Below, one piece after another: positions 1-11,841 of a stretch of 64,000 nt of DNA. This stretch comes from Liopterus haemorrhoidalis (taxonomy: Eukaryota; Arthropoda; Insecta; Coleoptera; Dytiscidae). The stretch spans positions 18,685,403 to 18,749,402 of the forward strand of contig OZ020617.1 of NCBI GenBank assembly GCA_963971575.1, given 5' to 3'. The position numbers were made by a program, and so were the translations under genes. The first letter of the stretch is position 1, and every line of letters starts with the position of its first letter. The notes beneath the pieces were generated by a model, which worked only from the letters and a program-made list of their open reading frames with translations, did not search any database and was not told the origin of the DNA.

Positions 1-2022
1 TATTCTTATATTTTAATTTCATTTCGATACAAGTGACAGCGTACAAATATTACATTCGTTAAATAGATGAACGTAAACGTACTAAACCTGACGTCACATT
101 TTTTTGTGACGTTTCAAGTGACGCAACTGCACTGTTTCGCCGATTTCCCTATACAAAACTTTATCATACCGGCCCTGGCAAGGCACACAAGCCACTGGTC
201 CACCGAGAAAAATCCGAACGTCCAGATTACCCAATCTATCCCTGGATATAATAAAATAGAGCGCGACATTTTATGACAATGATTTCTATCAACTTATATG
301 ACCGATATTTCTTCACCAATATTTCAAAACAGCAAGCACCAGTTCCAAAAACTCTTTAAAATTTTAATATTTTTATTTTGATATACTATTTATATTTACT
401 TTTTACATTAAGGACAAATTCAAGGTTACAGAAGATCGTAAACTTTATACTGCAAAACAGTGCTTTATGCTAAAATTCAGTCGATAAGAAACAAAAAATT
501 TAACATTGGACCATAAATATACTTTTCTTAACAATTTGTAGTTTATTTTACGCTTGGTTACCTGTTTTAAACATAACTATTTATCTATGTTAATTTAAAG
601 TTTTATTAAACTCAAATTAAAGGAGAAAACTTTGAAGCGAAACGTTAAATAAACAGTAAATTACAAATTTCTATAATTTAATATTATTCTCGTATACTAG
701 TTTCCTTGCAAATAATTTATAAAGTTTTGCAACTTCCTATTAATTAAAAATTGAATATATGAATAATGACGAGTTGACAACAAAAATGGTTTATACCTAC
801 AGATATTTGAATACCATAATATATTAGGTAAATTTGATTCAACAAAAAATAAAAAACAGGATTCAACTAGCTAATACATTTTATTTGGCAGTCAGCTTAA
901 CAAATCAAGATGGAGCACCTGTATAACCCAGGCCGCATTAAATTATCTGTTAACCTTGACATATAATTTGATAATGATAGTAGATTGTCAAAATGCCGTA
1001 AAGGACCGAGAAAGTAATTTCTGTTTATTGAACTTTGGCACTATTTGTAAAGAACTATTATCCTTGACAAACAAGTACGAGTTTTAAATACTAGAGGTTG
1101 TGTCCAGAGACAGAGATATGAGCCCGCAGTTTTCGCGATTACAAGGAACGCAAAATGTACAGTAAAAAGGGCGCAAAATGTTCATTTGCGGAGAAGCGCA
1201 ATGGCACCAAGCTTCGCCACTGATTGAGTCGATCTTTAAGTTGCACAGAAACGGAAGTTTAAAACTTAGATATTTTATTGGCCAAGAAGGTATACATGTT
1301 AGATTGAAAAGATAGCTACCTTAAGACATATACAACAACAGCAATGACAGTGACAGTGACTTAATTTAAGATTAAATATTAGCATAGATACCAGAAACTA
1401 TACATACAACAGACAAAAGTGATACATTATAAGTTACATTTTAAGTACTATTAGGATAGTTAAGTTTGTCTCATGTTATTAAGCTAGTTTCTTTTACTTG
1501 TTACCACTGCTGTGAATAACATTTCTTTTTGTTGAACCAGCAATAGATTAAAAAAAAAAACTTAGATATTTGAACCCGCCTCGTTATGTACCTCAGGAAA
1601 CTGACTTATCACGGAGCAACGGAAGCCCTCGAACCGATCCCTAGAACATACAAGGTGTCTTTATAAAACAATAAATGGGTAACATTGGGTCCTACAATTC
1701 CTAGGTGAAGCAAAGGACTTCAATGAAGTGTTTCCATTGGCTACGATTTTGCGCTTGCCTTTTCATCTGGTTCCAGATTGTGCCGTACGCATTCTCTTCC
1801 TTCTCTATTCACCGTTGCCAGGTAACTCCACATTTTGTTATATGCGTTCTATTCCAACGCTTGTTTTGCAAAGATGTCTGATTCTGGCCTAAACTAATGA
1901 TCAATCCATTTCCATTTGCACTTCTTGATTTCTTGTTGGATCTATGTTTGTTCTGTGACTTGCCAGAGGTCTTTATAAGTGATGGTATCTGACTGTATCT
2001 GAGTGAATGCCTAGCTAAAATT
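1..2022. other. AT-rich spacer, no gene recognised
   Basis: Only short open frames with no recognisable protein similarity occur here. The sequence is AT-rich, with no clear terminal repeats or target duplications. It may hold decayed repeats that a library search would identify. Confidence 0.6.
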
Positions 2023-2363
2023 GCTCTGCTCACCTAGAAATTTTTGTTATCACTTGTGTTTTAGAGGTGACAACATTTTTGTTTTAGGTCATTACTTGTA
2101 TTTTAAAAGTGATGACCATTTATTTTTAGGTCTTCACTTGTATTTGAGATGTCAGGACCTTTTTATTATATTTTAGAAGTAAGGCCTTTTTTTAGGTCAT
2201 CACTTATATTTTTAAAAGTGAGGACCAGGTCATCACTTGTATTTTAAAAGTGAAGACTTTTTTGTTTCTCTGTTTTCAAGTATTAAAAACGATGTAAAAA
2301 ATGGTACCCTTTTCGAATATTTCCTACCCCCCCCCCAGAATTTAAGGGCTAGTGCCGCCACTG
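2023..2363. mobile_element. hAT-type MITE relic with internal tandem repeats
   Basis: The right end reads as the complement of CAGTGGCGGCACTAGCCC, close to the terminus of the better preserved element at 58265-58632. The left end (CACCTAGAAATTTTTGTT at about 2033) matches that element's subterminal CACCCAGGAATTTTTGTT. The interior consists of several degenerate copies of a unit alternating GGTCATCACTTGTATTTT with AAAAGTGAGGACC, so each unit is itself near-palindromic. No matching 8-bp target duplication survives, so this is an older copy. Family assignment rests on similarity to the 58-kb copy. Confidence 0.6.
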
Positions 2364-3686
2364 TATACATCTAATCTTCAATTATTATACCGAGTGATAA
2401 CGTAATGGTATCAATCGAAAGATAATTTTAACCCGCTTTTAATGATAACTTTTGCAATTGATTTTGATATTTTCAGTTTTTTTTATTTCTTTTACTACGA
2501 AACATGCGAAAATTCATAATGAATTTGTTTTTTAAATAATGACGCTTCGCCATGCATTTGACAACTAAAACAAAACAAAGTATTTTAACCTATTCATCGA
2601 AAGCTCTATCAAAGACTCCTACACCATTTTAGAATTGTTAAATAAATTAACATTAGATAATTTATTTTATTAAAATTAAAGACTAAAATGATTCTAAATT
2701 AAATTTTATACACCCGGTGTACATTTTCAATATTATACAAATTCCTACCGCATGGGAAGGGGCAAAAAAGGGGTTTTTTTGCAAAGTTTAGCTATTAAAA
2801 TTTGTACAGGATTATGAGGAAACAAATATTTTTAAAAATAAATTACATTAACATAAAAAAAAGTTATTTTGTGTTAAAAAGTTCTATATGTATGTGGCGG
2901 CGGTATCTGCTTTTATATTTCGCGGTTAAACCACTTAGATGTGTATATTTTTACAAACATACATTTTACAATATATTTTTATTAAAAAAATATATTATTT
3001 TTCGTCCCCGTCGAAAGAGAGAGAAAGAGACTAGAATATAATAAAAAAGATAAATAAATCATTAAACACTGTTCTTCGTTGTACTCAATTTTTAGACTCA
3101 TTCATGCGATACTATATCTGGGAAATGTCAAAAAGGTTACTAAATATATAAAGTATAAAAAGCTGCTGGCTATAAACACAAATTAGCACTGCACCTACTG
3201 TCTGTTTATTTGCCTTTGTGTAAAAATGAAAATGTCACCTAGGATAATGTGTGATAAAAACTGTCCTACTTTGACAGAATTGCAGATGCAACAGACGTTG
3301 AAAGCTTTTGTATACAGTAAAATAGTTTATGTCTTGCATAACATATGTAAAAGAACCGACAAATATATTTATTTTCAGTGCTTTTCAAAGTTTTCCATAT
3401 TGTTATGAATTTCATTTTACATGCAGTTCGATTGTGTGAAAATATTGAACATGCAAACTTTTTCAATAATTGTTATGGAAAATTTTGCTTTATCATGTAA
3501 ACAGCAATGTTGTATTGTGTATTAATAATGAATTTTTTGTTTTAGGTAAGTGTCACATGAATATTCATACTTTCTTCCAAATTTCGTAAGTACGTTAAAA
3601 ATATTTTCATTCCTGTTATGTATGTTATATATCAGCAGGTTGTCGAGTGTATTAGCTCCAAGGGTGGGAATAGGGAAGTGTTATGA
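2364..3686. other. AT-rich spacer, no gene recognised
   Basis: No coding similarity is visible. Open frames at about 2.8-3.5 kb are short, AT-driven and overlap on opposite strands, as expected by chance. Confidence 0.55.
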
Positions 3687-3993
3687 TGCCGATATCAGTA
3701 GCGCAGAGGTAGCGACCCTCGTGTTTAAGGTCCCGGGTTCGAATCCCGGTTAGGGCATGTATATTTGTATTTCTTCTTATCATCTCATCGTTATTTAAAA
3801 TAATATAAAATAAAAATAATATATCATAAATATATCGCCGCTCCAAACCCGGATTAGGAGACCGTGGGAGTTGTAGACCCAGCAATTAGCTTTCCGTGCT
3901 CAACATGAAAGTAGCAGTACGGTACTGAAAACTAGGACTAGGTGAGACTACTGTGGGACGTTTATGGGCTGCAGAAGATAGAAGATAAATAAA
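3687..3993 (+). repeat. tRNA-headed SINE-like unit
   Basis: The head has an A-box-like stretch (TAGCGCAGAGGTAGCG) and a perfect B-box (GGTTCGAATCC) inside a T-arm-like CCGGG-TTCGAAT-CCCGG hairpin. The seven-base acceptor arms pair only partly and the anticodon loop lacks a proper U33, so this is not a functional tRNA gene. A tRNA-unrelated body follows and ends in a short tandem GAAGATA run before AATAAAATA, typical of SINE tails. No target duplication was found. A Pol III SINE is the best reading. Confidence 0.55.
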
Positions 3994-4154
3994 ATAGCAG
4001 TCATTTTTTAGTTGATTGCCGTTTAATATGTTTCGTTAAGTTGTTTGGTTTGAATTTTATAATGGCTTTTGATTACCCGGGCTATTTCTAGGAAATGGTA
4101 AAATTGTAAGAATCATTTGTATTCTAGAGATTACGATTGTAAACGTAATTCATT

Positions 4155-5345
4155 ACATAATTCTGGCGGGTCTATTTTCTTCAGCAAAATTTTTGGTGCA
4201 CCTTCTCTCAAAGTAAGAGCGTGAAGAAGTAACCCTGATGGGTTAAGAAAATTCAAGTGGATAGTAAATGGAATCTTGCTTATCTACAATCGTACCAACA
4301 GACATGTAAGTATGGCAGAAAGACCCAAACTGACTCAGGTTTACTCTCCCAGTAAATATTATCGTAACTTTGAAACTTCTGAATCCTTCTGAATCCAAGT
4401 GTTATAAATCGTGTACCAAGTTTGCTAATGCAGAAATTAATTTAAAATATGCGTTAAATATAAACAGAAAAGTTAAATATTGTATTACTCGCGCGCACAA
4501 ATATTTAGATCTTTGGAATTAATCAATCAATTTTAATAAATCAGTCATAAATCTGACTAGATGATGTAGCTATAGATAGAAAAAACCTCATGAAAATCTG
4601 TTTAGCAGTTCTCAAGCAATGCCATAAATATATACCGATAAGGATATTGTTTTACTCGCGTGCATTAATATCATTATATCTTTGGAATTACTAAACAAAT
4701 TTCGAAATTGTTTAAATTCTTATTAGTTTACATAACATTACCAACTATGTTGCTGATGAAACCTATGTTTTAGCTGATAATTTCAAGAAAGTGTATTAAA
4801 TATGAACAAAAAACATAAATTTTATTTTAGCCGCGCACACAAATTTTATAAATTTGGATCTACTGAACCGTTTTTAATACAACGCAATCAAAAACCTGAT
4901 TAGATTATGTAGCTACAAATAGAAAGAGAGAGAAAAAAAAACACTTGAAATTGGATCAGCAGTTCTCGAGCAATGCTTTAAATAATATTCCATATATATT
5001 GTATTATCCGCGCGTACAAATATCTTTAAATCTTTGGCACTACTAAATAAATTTTCATAATTCTTTAAATTCTGATTAATGAGCACCTTTGTCGCTGGTG
5101 TAACCTATGTTTTAGCTGATAATTTCAAGAAAATGCGTTAAATATGAATGGAAAACATGGTTTTTGTGTTGCCCGCCCGCACAAATATCATTCTAACTTT
5201 GGAACCACAACCGAAAACCTGAGCAGATTATGTAGCTACAAAGAAAAAAAAATCTATGAAAATCGGATCAAGAGTTTTCGAGTGAAAAACGCACATACGG
5301 ATAAACAAACAGACAGAGAGACATTGCCTTATGTATACAGAGCAG
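4155..5345. repeat. Degenerate dispersed repeat with internal reiterations
   Basis: The first 240 bases (TTCTTCAGCAAAATTTTTGG, then AAGTAAGAGCGTGAAGAAGTAA) recur in diverged form at 8231-8470. Downstream, a block containing GCGTTAAATATAAAC, a CGCGCGCACAAATAT motif and ATCTTTGGAATTACTAAA recurs about five times (near 4450, 4640, 4790, 4995 and 5136). The stretch ends near a short run of ACAGACAGAGAGA. No reading frame is conserved. Family unknown. Confidence 0.5.
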
Positions 5346-5472
5346 TATTTCCAGATGAAATTCTGTTGTGTTGCGGTAGAAATGTACTAAAAATAGCGGG
5401 AGATGGCGGTAGACTAAAAAATTTGCTGAAAGACTTTTTTTATTGCCAAAATCGGAATTTTAATTTTTTTAA

Positions 5473-5980
5473 GTAGTCACGAGCTATTTTTTTAATGATT
5501 GAAGTTGGCTTTTGATAAACACAAATAATCAAAAGTTAACAGTTACAAGAATTCAAAATCTAGTTCCGCTTAAACCAAAGAAACAGGGTATATGTAATTC
5601 CATTTGACATATAAGCTATTCCAAACGTTTAAGCAGAACTAGATTTTAAAATCTAGTAATATTTATCTACTAAATTGGGCTTTTAGTCACTATGTTTAAA
5701 CTTTGTAAATTATATTTACATTAGAAATTCTACGTTCAAGTCATTATAAAATGCTTTTCATTACATTTTGATATTTTGTGTCATTCTTAAACAAATTTCT
5801 TATTTATTTTTTTTGTATTTAAAAAATATAAAAATTAGTAATTAATGTCACTCGTTTCCATGGTTTGACTGTCGTAATTTCAAATTTTCACATGCCAACA
5901 TGAAACATAAAATATCCTAAGCAATTTCCCTTCTCGTGACAACTTAAAAGAACGAAATACCCATTTATTTCCATTTAAAC
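5473..5980. mobile_element. Two partial copies of the TTCCAAACG-TTAAGCGGAACTA MITE
   Basis: 5473-5576 ends with the terminal motif AATCTAGTTCCGCTTAAACC. 5616-5980 starts CTATTCCAAACGTTTAAGCA and ends in the diverged inverse CCCATTTATTTCCATTTAAAC. Both match the complete element at 24557-24953, including the subterminal motif TTCTCGTGACAACTTAAAAGAAC. Non-coding. Confidence 0.6.
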
Positions 5981-6525
5981 AAAAAAAAAAAAAACGGACT
6001 ATATATCATAATGTAAAATGATATCTTAATTATAATGATCATAACAAATCTGAAGTTTGTTTTACAGCGTAAGGATTATTTTTAAATAACATTTTAAGTC
6101 AGTTATAAATGCTGTTCACTTTTGTAAAAATAAACTAAGAGGAAATTTCAATAGTTTGCACCTTTGAAACTGTATGTCAAGTTGGTATTAAAAAATGAGA
6201 AAAAATGTCACAAAATAACCAGATCTGGTTTGACCTAACAAAAGTCTACGCAATATACAGAAAAATCGACCAGACAATTGAAAATAAAACAAGTCATTGC
6301 AATTATTTTTAATACTAAATAAGAAACTGAAAAGCGGTAGACTATGATGTTAAAACGTGAGAACGGAAGATAAACCCTGGAAACGGTAGAAATAACGGTA
6401 GATCTGGCAACATTGATACAGATAGATGAAGAAATTCGTGTTGAATGATTATATAAAAAATAAAATAAAGCTTTATTAAAATTCAGTGACTGTCTACAAT
6501 AAAAAGAAAAACATATAAGTATAGG
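5981..6525. other. Spacer, nothing recognised
   Basis: AT-rich sequence with a poly(A) run at the left edge. No coding or structural signal was recognised. Confidence 0.5.
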
Positions 6526-6700
6526 TAGGGTGACCAGATTTCAGTGAAGGGTAACCGTGACACAGAGAAAAAAGAAAGGTCCCTCTCAGATCCAAGTGAA
6601 GAGCAAAAAAAAAAGGTATTCACCTCTCATATTATAGATATATTTTCTTACAAATGCAGGATTATCTAAAAACCGGAACATTCGACCGTCCGAAAAAGTT
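6526..6700 (+). mobile_element. hAT MITE fragment (TAGGGTGACCA family)
   Basis: Begins TAGGGTGACCAGATTTCAGT, identical to the inverted terminus of the complete element at 56284-56517. It then follows that element through CAGATCCAAGTGAAGAGC and AACCGGAACATTCGACCGTCC. The last part and the second terminus are missing, and no 8-bp duplication is visible. Confidence 0.7.
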
Positions 6701-7450
6701 AAATACAAGGAAGTTCACCATAATTGCCATAGGCTAAAACAGAATATGCTTTAGGCGGGTTGAATCTCTTACATTAGAATAAAACAACCTCAATATAACT
6801 GCAATGTGGCAAATGAATAGAGGAGTTGCATTTACCTCTGAACTGTGCCGTGTAAATACTCCATTACGTAACATTTCGCTATTTACATCTACAACTCAAA
6901 TATATTACATCAATTAATTTCAACCGTGCTACGTAAGTAAAGTTAATTACCTCTGAGATATCTTTGTTCGATAAGTAATAAATAGATTTGAAACGTCTGC
7001 CAAAACTCTTGAAGTAACATATTATTTAGTACCTTAAAATAAGCGGTTATTTTAAGCTGAGTAGACTCGTGAAAATAATGACTAATATGATTGACAGTTA
7101 GAGAAATGACTATTAGATTGCCAGAAAAATATTTTAAAAACGCTTTTTCAGCGTCTGTCATGTTAAATATTTGTACATTGGATAAATTTTATAAATTACA
7201 GTTCATTTTTAATTTTAAAATGAATTTTTATTGACTTAAATTATGCTAATTTAGTTGCAAATTAAGTGTGGAGACATAAATATTTGTTTCTCACTTTTTT
7301 TATAGAATTTAATTGGTGAACCTTCTCCAATAAAATTTAAGATAAATAGTATACTAATATCTTGATTAGCGTTCTAGTTCTATTGCAGCGCTAAGTGAAA
7401 GAGCGCTATACGGGGATAATGCCCCCGTAATGTTCGTAAATGAGTATTTG
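6701..7450. other. Spacer, nothing recognised
   Basis: AT-rich; the short open frame on the minus strand near 7.0 kb resembles nothing I know. Confidence 0.5.
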
Positions 7451-8054
7451 TGGAAAAAGTCGTACGGGTTGCGGACATAAATAAAGCAACTAGATCTAGA
7501 CCAGTTTCAAAATAGTTTATTTCTTCATCATTGCTACACAAAATATAAAATATAAAGTACATTCTCCTTTTACGTAGTTACACAGTGTGAAAATCATACC
7601 TGATAATAATCATTGAAACAAATTCTGCGGTCATCGATCATTGTTATTCTACCCTTATCATGTCTCTGCAGGTTCCTTCACTATTTTCTTCTTTTCTATC
7701 TAAAACCACAGTCTCCATTTCACCACACTTACTGAGATACCTATTTATTTTAACTTGTGAGTAATTATTGAAAAACTATTTTTATTTTTTTACTATTTAT
7801 TTATTATTTATTTCTAACTTATTTATTTCTATTTTAATTATTGACTTATTGTTTTTACACTACGTTTTTTCCACTTATTTTAATTATTTTACAATGACCG
7901 TCTGCTTTTAGATCAGGTATATTTTTTAACACTGTATAACCATCTCTTGTATTTTATATTTTGTGTAGCTCTGATGAAGAAATAAACAATTTCAAAACTG
8001 GTCAGCTAGATCTACTTGCTTTATTTATGTTCGCAACCCGTACAATATTTTCCA
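7451..8054. mobile_element. Inverted pair of Penelope-like 3' ends
   Basis: Arms at 7451-7553 and 7949-8054 are inverted copies of about 105 bp separated by about 395 bp. In the plus-strand arm CTGATGA (7971-7977) is followed by a GAAAT/ATTTC hairpin and AAAAC. The minus-strand arm has the same layout with GAAAC. A CTGATGA-hairpin-GAAAC block is typical of Penelope-like 3' regions, and head-to-head truncated copies are common for that group. The spacer shows no recognisable coding sequence. The assignment is inference from structure. Confidence 0.5.
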
Positions 8055-8230
8055 TGAACGGTCTTTATAACATAACATAAATAGACATGCGAGTTTAATG
8101 CATATTTTTAGCAATGACACGAACATAAATAAAAGTGATAGACATCGCCAAGTGACTGTAAATTCCAAATACTCTTTATCGTACCCACCTGATAATTTTA
8201 GATAACCTGATACATAACTCATTAGAAGCT

Positions 8231-8640
8231 TATGAAGTTTATTTTCCTCAGCAAAATTATTGGTGTACCTACTTTCAACGTAAGAGCGTGAGAAGGTAAT
8301 CCTGATGGGTTAAGAAAATTCATAAATATGACTTGATAGTGAATGGCATCTTGCTCATCTACAACCGTGTCGACAGACATGTAAGTACTGCAAAGAGATT
8401 CAAACTGACCCAGGATTACTTTCCCAGTATTTGTTGTTGTAACTTTAGAAATATTGTACCGATTAAAAAAAATATAATACTATAATATATATATACTTTC
8501 AATACTGATTAGTGTATAAATCATGTACCAAGTTTTCCACTGGAGAAATATATGTTGGCACTGAGAAAATGCGTTAAATATAAACCGAAAAGTTTGATTT
8601 TGTATTACCCGCGCGCACAAATAGCATTATATTTGATTAG
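8231..8640. repeat. Second copy of the 4.2-kb dispersed repeat
   Basis: TTCCTCAGCAAAATTATTGG, CCTGATGGGTTAAGAAAATTC and CGACAGACATGTAAGTACTG match 4165-4330. The segment also carries one CGCGCGCACAAATA block near 8610. Non-coding. Confidence 0.55.
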
Positions 8641-8764
8641 ATGATATAGGTTATTCATATTAAAAGGTTATTATTAATGTTTTTGATTTCTCGATATTTT
8701 TCATATCTTGAGAAATGAGAAATTACATTTATTTCTCGAGAATCTTGAAGATATTTGAAATTAA

Positions 8765-9522
8765 GGCTGCGTATAACCCCCAGAGGTTAATAGTTTCTTA
8801 TACAAAACTAACAATCTGAAATAAAATTAGTATCAACCTATACATCAAATTTTCCACCGAATTTTTATCTATCTAATAGGATATTTTTAATTGTAGAAAC
8901 ATTTATTGTAAAAATATTATCGCTCAATAACTTAAAAATAGACAGGGAAAAATCAGGGAAATTGTTCTGTAATTTTTTAAATCTATTTGTCACTTTTATA
9001 TTTATATAGTTTTGTGTAGAAATGTTCAAATAATACGTCAACATCTTTTTCGACTTGATTACTTATAGTTTAGAGCCTTCGTCGGAAAATATTATGCTTG
9101 ATGATAATGGAATGCCACTTGGTACACGTATTCTTCACAAAAATTAAATTATTTTTACCTGTGACACATATTTTGAAAACCGCGGCAGATTCAAGATGGC
9201 GTCAAAAATAGATAACCAAGTACAATTACTATAAGTAGTTTTCACAATAGAGCGAAATATCTACAAACATATTTGTAGAATGAAGCTTTAGCTATAATTT
9301 GCCGCATCTTACGTAAATATGCGTCGATTGGTTTACAAGATGGCGTCTATAATGCAATTTGCTTATTTATAGTTCTATAACAGTTTTTTCTACAGTTAAA
9401 AATATCCTATTAGATAGACAAAAATTCGCTGCAAATTTTGATATATAGATTGTTATTAATTTAAATTCCGATTATTAGTTTTGTATAAGAAACTATTGAG
9501 AATTATAGGGTTGTGCGCCGCC
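8765..9522. mobile_element. TTAA-flanked MITE with long terminal inverted repeats
   Basis: Direct TTAA copies at 8761-8764 and 9523-9526 flank termini GGCTGCGTATAACCC and GGCGGCGCACAACCC. The inverted repeats continue for about 150 bp, with shared blocks such as ATAGTTTCTTATACAAAACT and CTATCTAATAGGATATTTTT. There is no transposase coding in the 758 bp. TTAA duplication is the signature of piggyBac-class transposition, but the termini differ from the piggyBac derivative at 13529-14469, so a different subfamily is implied. Confidence 0.7.
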
Positions 9523-9570
9523 TTAATGTAAAATCTGTATTTTATAAATGTTTATTCTATTTCTTCCTCT

Positions 9571-9575
9571 AAAGA

Positions 9576-9603
<28 letters not shown>
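9571..9603. repeat. (TA)n microsatellite
   Basis: An uninterrupted alternating TA tract of about 32 bases. Confidence 0.9.
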
Positions 9604-9612
<9 letters not shown>

Positions 9613-9759
9613 ACTTAATATTTATTTATATCTAAACTACATAATATAATCTGTTCATAGCTATCAACATAATAATATAAAAGTTTTACAAAATATTATT
9701 TTTACTTTGTATAAGAGTTACGAAACTGAATTGAGTGTTTTGGTGTGTTTAGTCAATAC

Positions 9760-9807
9760 TTAGCCTTAGTCTTAGCGTTAGTTTTAATTTTAGTGTTAGT
9801 CTTAAGC
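9760..9807. repeat. Degenerate TTAGNN hexamer array
   Basis: Eight consecutive hexamers all begin TTAG or TTAA (TTAGCC, TTAGTC, TTAGCG, TTAGTT, TTAATT, TTAGTG, TTAGTC, TTAAGC). The period is 6, not the 5 of the insect telomere TTAGG repeat. Confidence 0.7.
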
Positions 9808-10054
9808 ATAAATGTATGAGTACGAGTTTATACAATGTTTTAGTTTATACTCATTTTCATTAAAAAATGTGTAAAAATTGTGTAAAAATTGTGTAACAAA
9901 TGTTAACAGTTGTCAACTTTTTAAGAGTAAAACTACGCAAATCTACGTAAAATTTTTGTTGTTCTCTAAAGAAAGTATCTACTGTGAATCAAAACACTAT
10001 GATAGTCCGGGGGTGAAGCTCTCGGCGTCACGTAGGAGCGCCTTATTTTCCTAA

Positions 10055-10400
10055 GTACTTGATGAGTGGGTTGGTGGTATACCTGTGTATGCTTTTACTA
10101 TAAACAACCTACGGTACGCTAATGATACAACGTTGTTTGCTTCTAGCCCTGAAGAACACTCTGTATTGATAGCAAAGTCTGAGATCACAGTCAGAAATAC
10201 GGTCTACATGTTAATAATACGAAGACCAAAGTTATGATAATCGATAGACCTAACAAAAATCGGTTTGACATTAAACGTATCAGAAACTGCGAGGTGGTTA
10301 GTAAGTTCATACATGTAAGTTTACTCATTAACAACTCTGAATCATGTACAACTGAAATAAGAAGGCGTATAAAAATGCATATAAATGTTTCAAACAATCT
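10055..10400 (+). pseudogene. Non-LTR reverse transcriptase fragment (YAND)
   Basis: A conceptual frame from 10055 reads a stretch like the palm of a non-LTR reverse transcriptase, with N-N-L-R-Y-A-N-D-T-T-L-F-A-S. The catalytic box normally reads YADD; here codons 10115-10126 give YAND, which would destroy a metal-binding aspartate. After a frameshift near 10200 the frame continues with NNTKTKVMIIDRP, the usual segment after the active site, then about 45 more codons. Both the N-terminal fingers and the C-terminal part are missing. A dead LINE fragment; the clade is uncertain. Confidence 0.65.
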
Positions 10401-10530
10401 ATTAAAACTAGCTAACTCGTAAAAATATCAGCAAAAGTAATTTATTAATTTTATTAATCAATTAAAGTAGCACAGCTAATATTGAGTACCATATATATCG
10501 CAGTCAATCTCAAGCCTTTATATTTTTTAT

Positions 10531-11830
10531 ACGGTGGCGCGTGGCAGACGCATGGATTTGAAAATGGAATAAAAGGCAGACTGTTACAAAATGACCAATT
10601 TTTTTATTTTTTCCTAATTCATTTATATGGGAAATTTAAGTTTACCTGGTTTTGAACAAAGTATCGACCAAATGGCGCCCCTTACACTCCACACACTGAG
10701 CAAGCCTTTTTCTGAAGTTTTCGTGCACTCAGGAATTTCGGCAATTTGGGCTCGAATGTTGTTTTTGAAGGCTTCCAGGGTCTTGGGACGGCCATTGTAA
10801 ACTAAGGATTTTAGGTATCCCCACAGGAAAAAATCACAAGGGGCCAAATCAGGAGAGCGCGCTGGCCAGTTCAAATAGCTTCTTACGGAGATGAGGCGCC
10901 CGTGGAACCTGCTCGCAAAAAGTCCAATCAAAGCCGTGTTGTGTGGGCTGTGGCCCTGTCCTGCTGAAACCAGACGTCTTCCAGCTCCATCCCTTCCAAT
11001 TCAGGCAAGAAAAAATCTTGGATCATGGTCAGGTGCAGAAGTGACTGCAGCCGCTCGATCATTTTATTCAAAAAAGTAGGGGCCGATGATCCCAATTCTT
11101 GAAAATGCACACTATACTGTCACCCTGTCGGAGTGCAGGGGTCTTTGATGGAGCTCCCTGGGATTCATACTGCTCCAATAGCGCATATTCTGCTTATTGA
11201 CACATCCATTGAGGTAAAAATGTGCCTCGTCAGAGAAGAAAACGATACCGTCTCGAGACAACGCAGCATGTTTTCACTAGCGAGTTGTCTGGCTTCGAAA
11301 TCACGTGGCCAGTTCAATTCTTGGACAAAAACCATCTTGTAGGAGTGCAAATGAAGATGTTCATTAACGATTCGTTGAATGTAACGTCTCGAAATGTGAA
11401 GGACACCTGCCTGTTTCCAAATTGAACGCCTGGGAAATCGTTCGATTGCAGCTCGAACCCTCTCGATGTTTTCTGGGGCAGTGACGGTATTCTGAGGCTC
11501 TGTTCTTATCGTGGGTGGACACATGTCCGGTATCCTGAAATGCTTTAACCCACGCAATAATTCGATTTCGATCGGGATTCGGCCGCGGGGGGCGATATTA
11601 AACCTTAGATGGAAGTCACGCTGCACGCGGACGATCGAGCGGGCGTTCGAAAAATATGTCTGCACACAAAAAACACGTTGTTCAACAGACCACACCATTA
11701 TAGCGACTGAAACCACGTGGAACATACATTTCCCTCTTTGGAACCCCCCCCCCCCCCACCTTCAACCTTCTAGGACCGTTAGGAAGGGAGCAATGCTGTC
11801 TTCAAATCCATGCGTCTGCCGCGCGCCCGA
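10531..11830 (-). mobile_element. mariner-class transposon with inverted termini
   Basis: Termini are inverted: ACGGTGGCGCGTGGCAGACG on the left and, read on the minus strand, GTCGGGCGCGCGGCAGACG on the right. Both continue CATGGATTTGAA. The 1.3-kb length and a single transposase reading frame on the minus strand fit a complete Tc1/mariner-type insertion. Outer edges are approximate because the terminal bases and the TA duplication are not clear. Confidence 0.75.
10623..11725 (-). pseudogene. mariner-class transposase, frameshifted
   Basis: Three minus-strand frames cover one transposase. 11725-11165 holds an N-terminal helix-turn-helix region (VEQRVFCVQTYF, then RAAIERFPRRSIWKQ and SRRYIQRIVNEHLH), like the DUF4817-type N-terminus of insect DDE transposases. 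The first catalytic region should follow, but the frame there reads FSSLTRHIFTSMD rather than the usual F-x-D-E-A-H-F. 11110-10928 contains WFQQDRATAHTT, the second acidic motif. A stop and frameshift at about 10930 separate it from RSPDLAPCDFFLWGYLK, the third. The domain order is complete, but at least two frameshifts make it inactive. Confidence 0.8.
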
Positions 11831-11841
11831 CAAATCACTAA

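Noticed and set aside
2040..2280. CRISPR-like array of spaced repeats
   Set aside because: The repeats are contiguous, near-palindromic and inside a hAT MITE; no unique spacers.
3687..3760. Functional tRNA gene
   Set aside because: The B-box and T-arm are good, but the acceptor stem has three mismatches and the anticodon loop lacks U33. A SINE-like tail follows.
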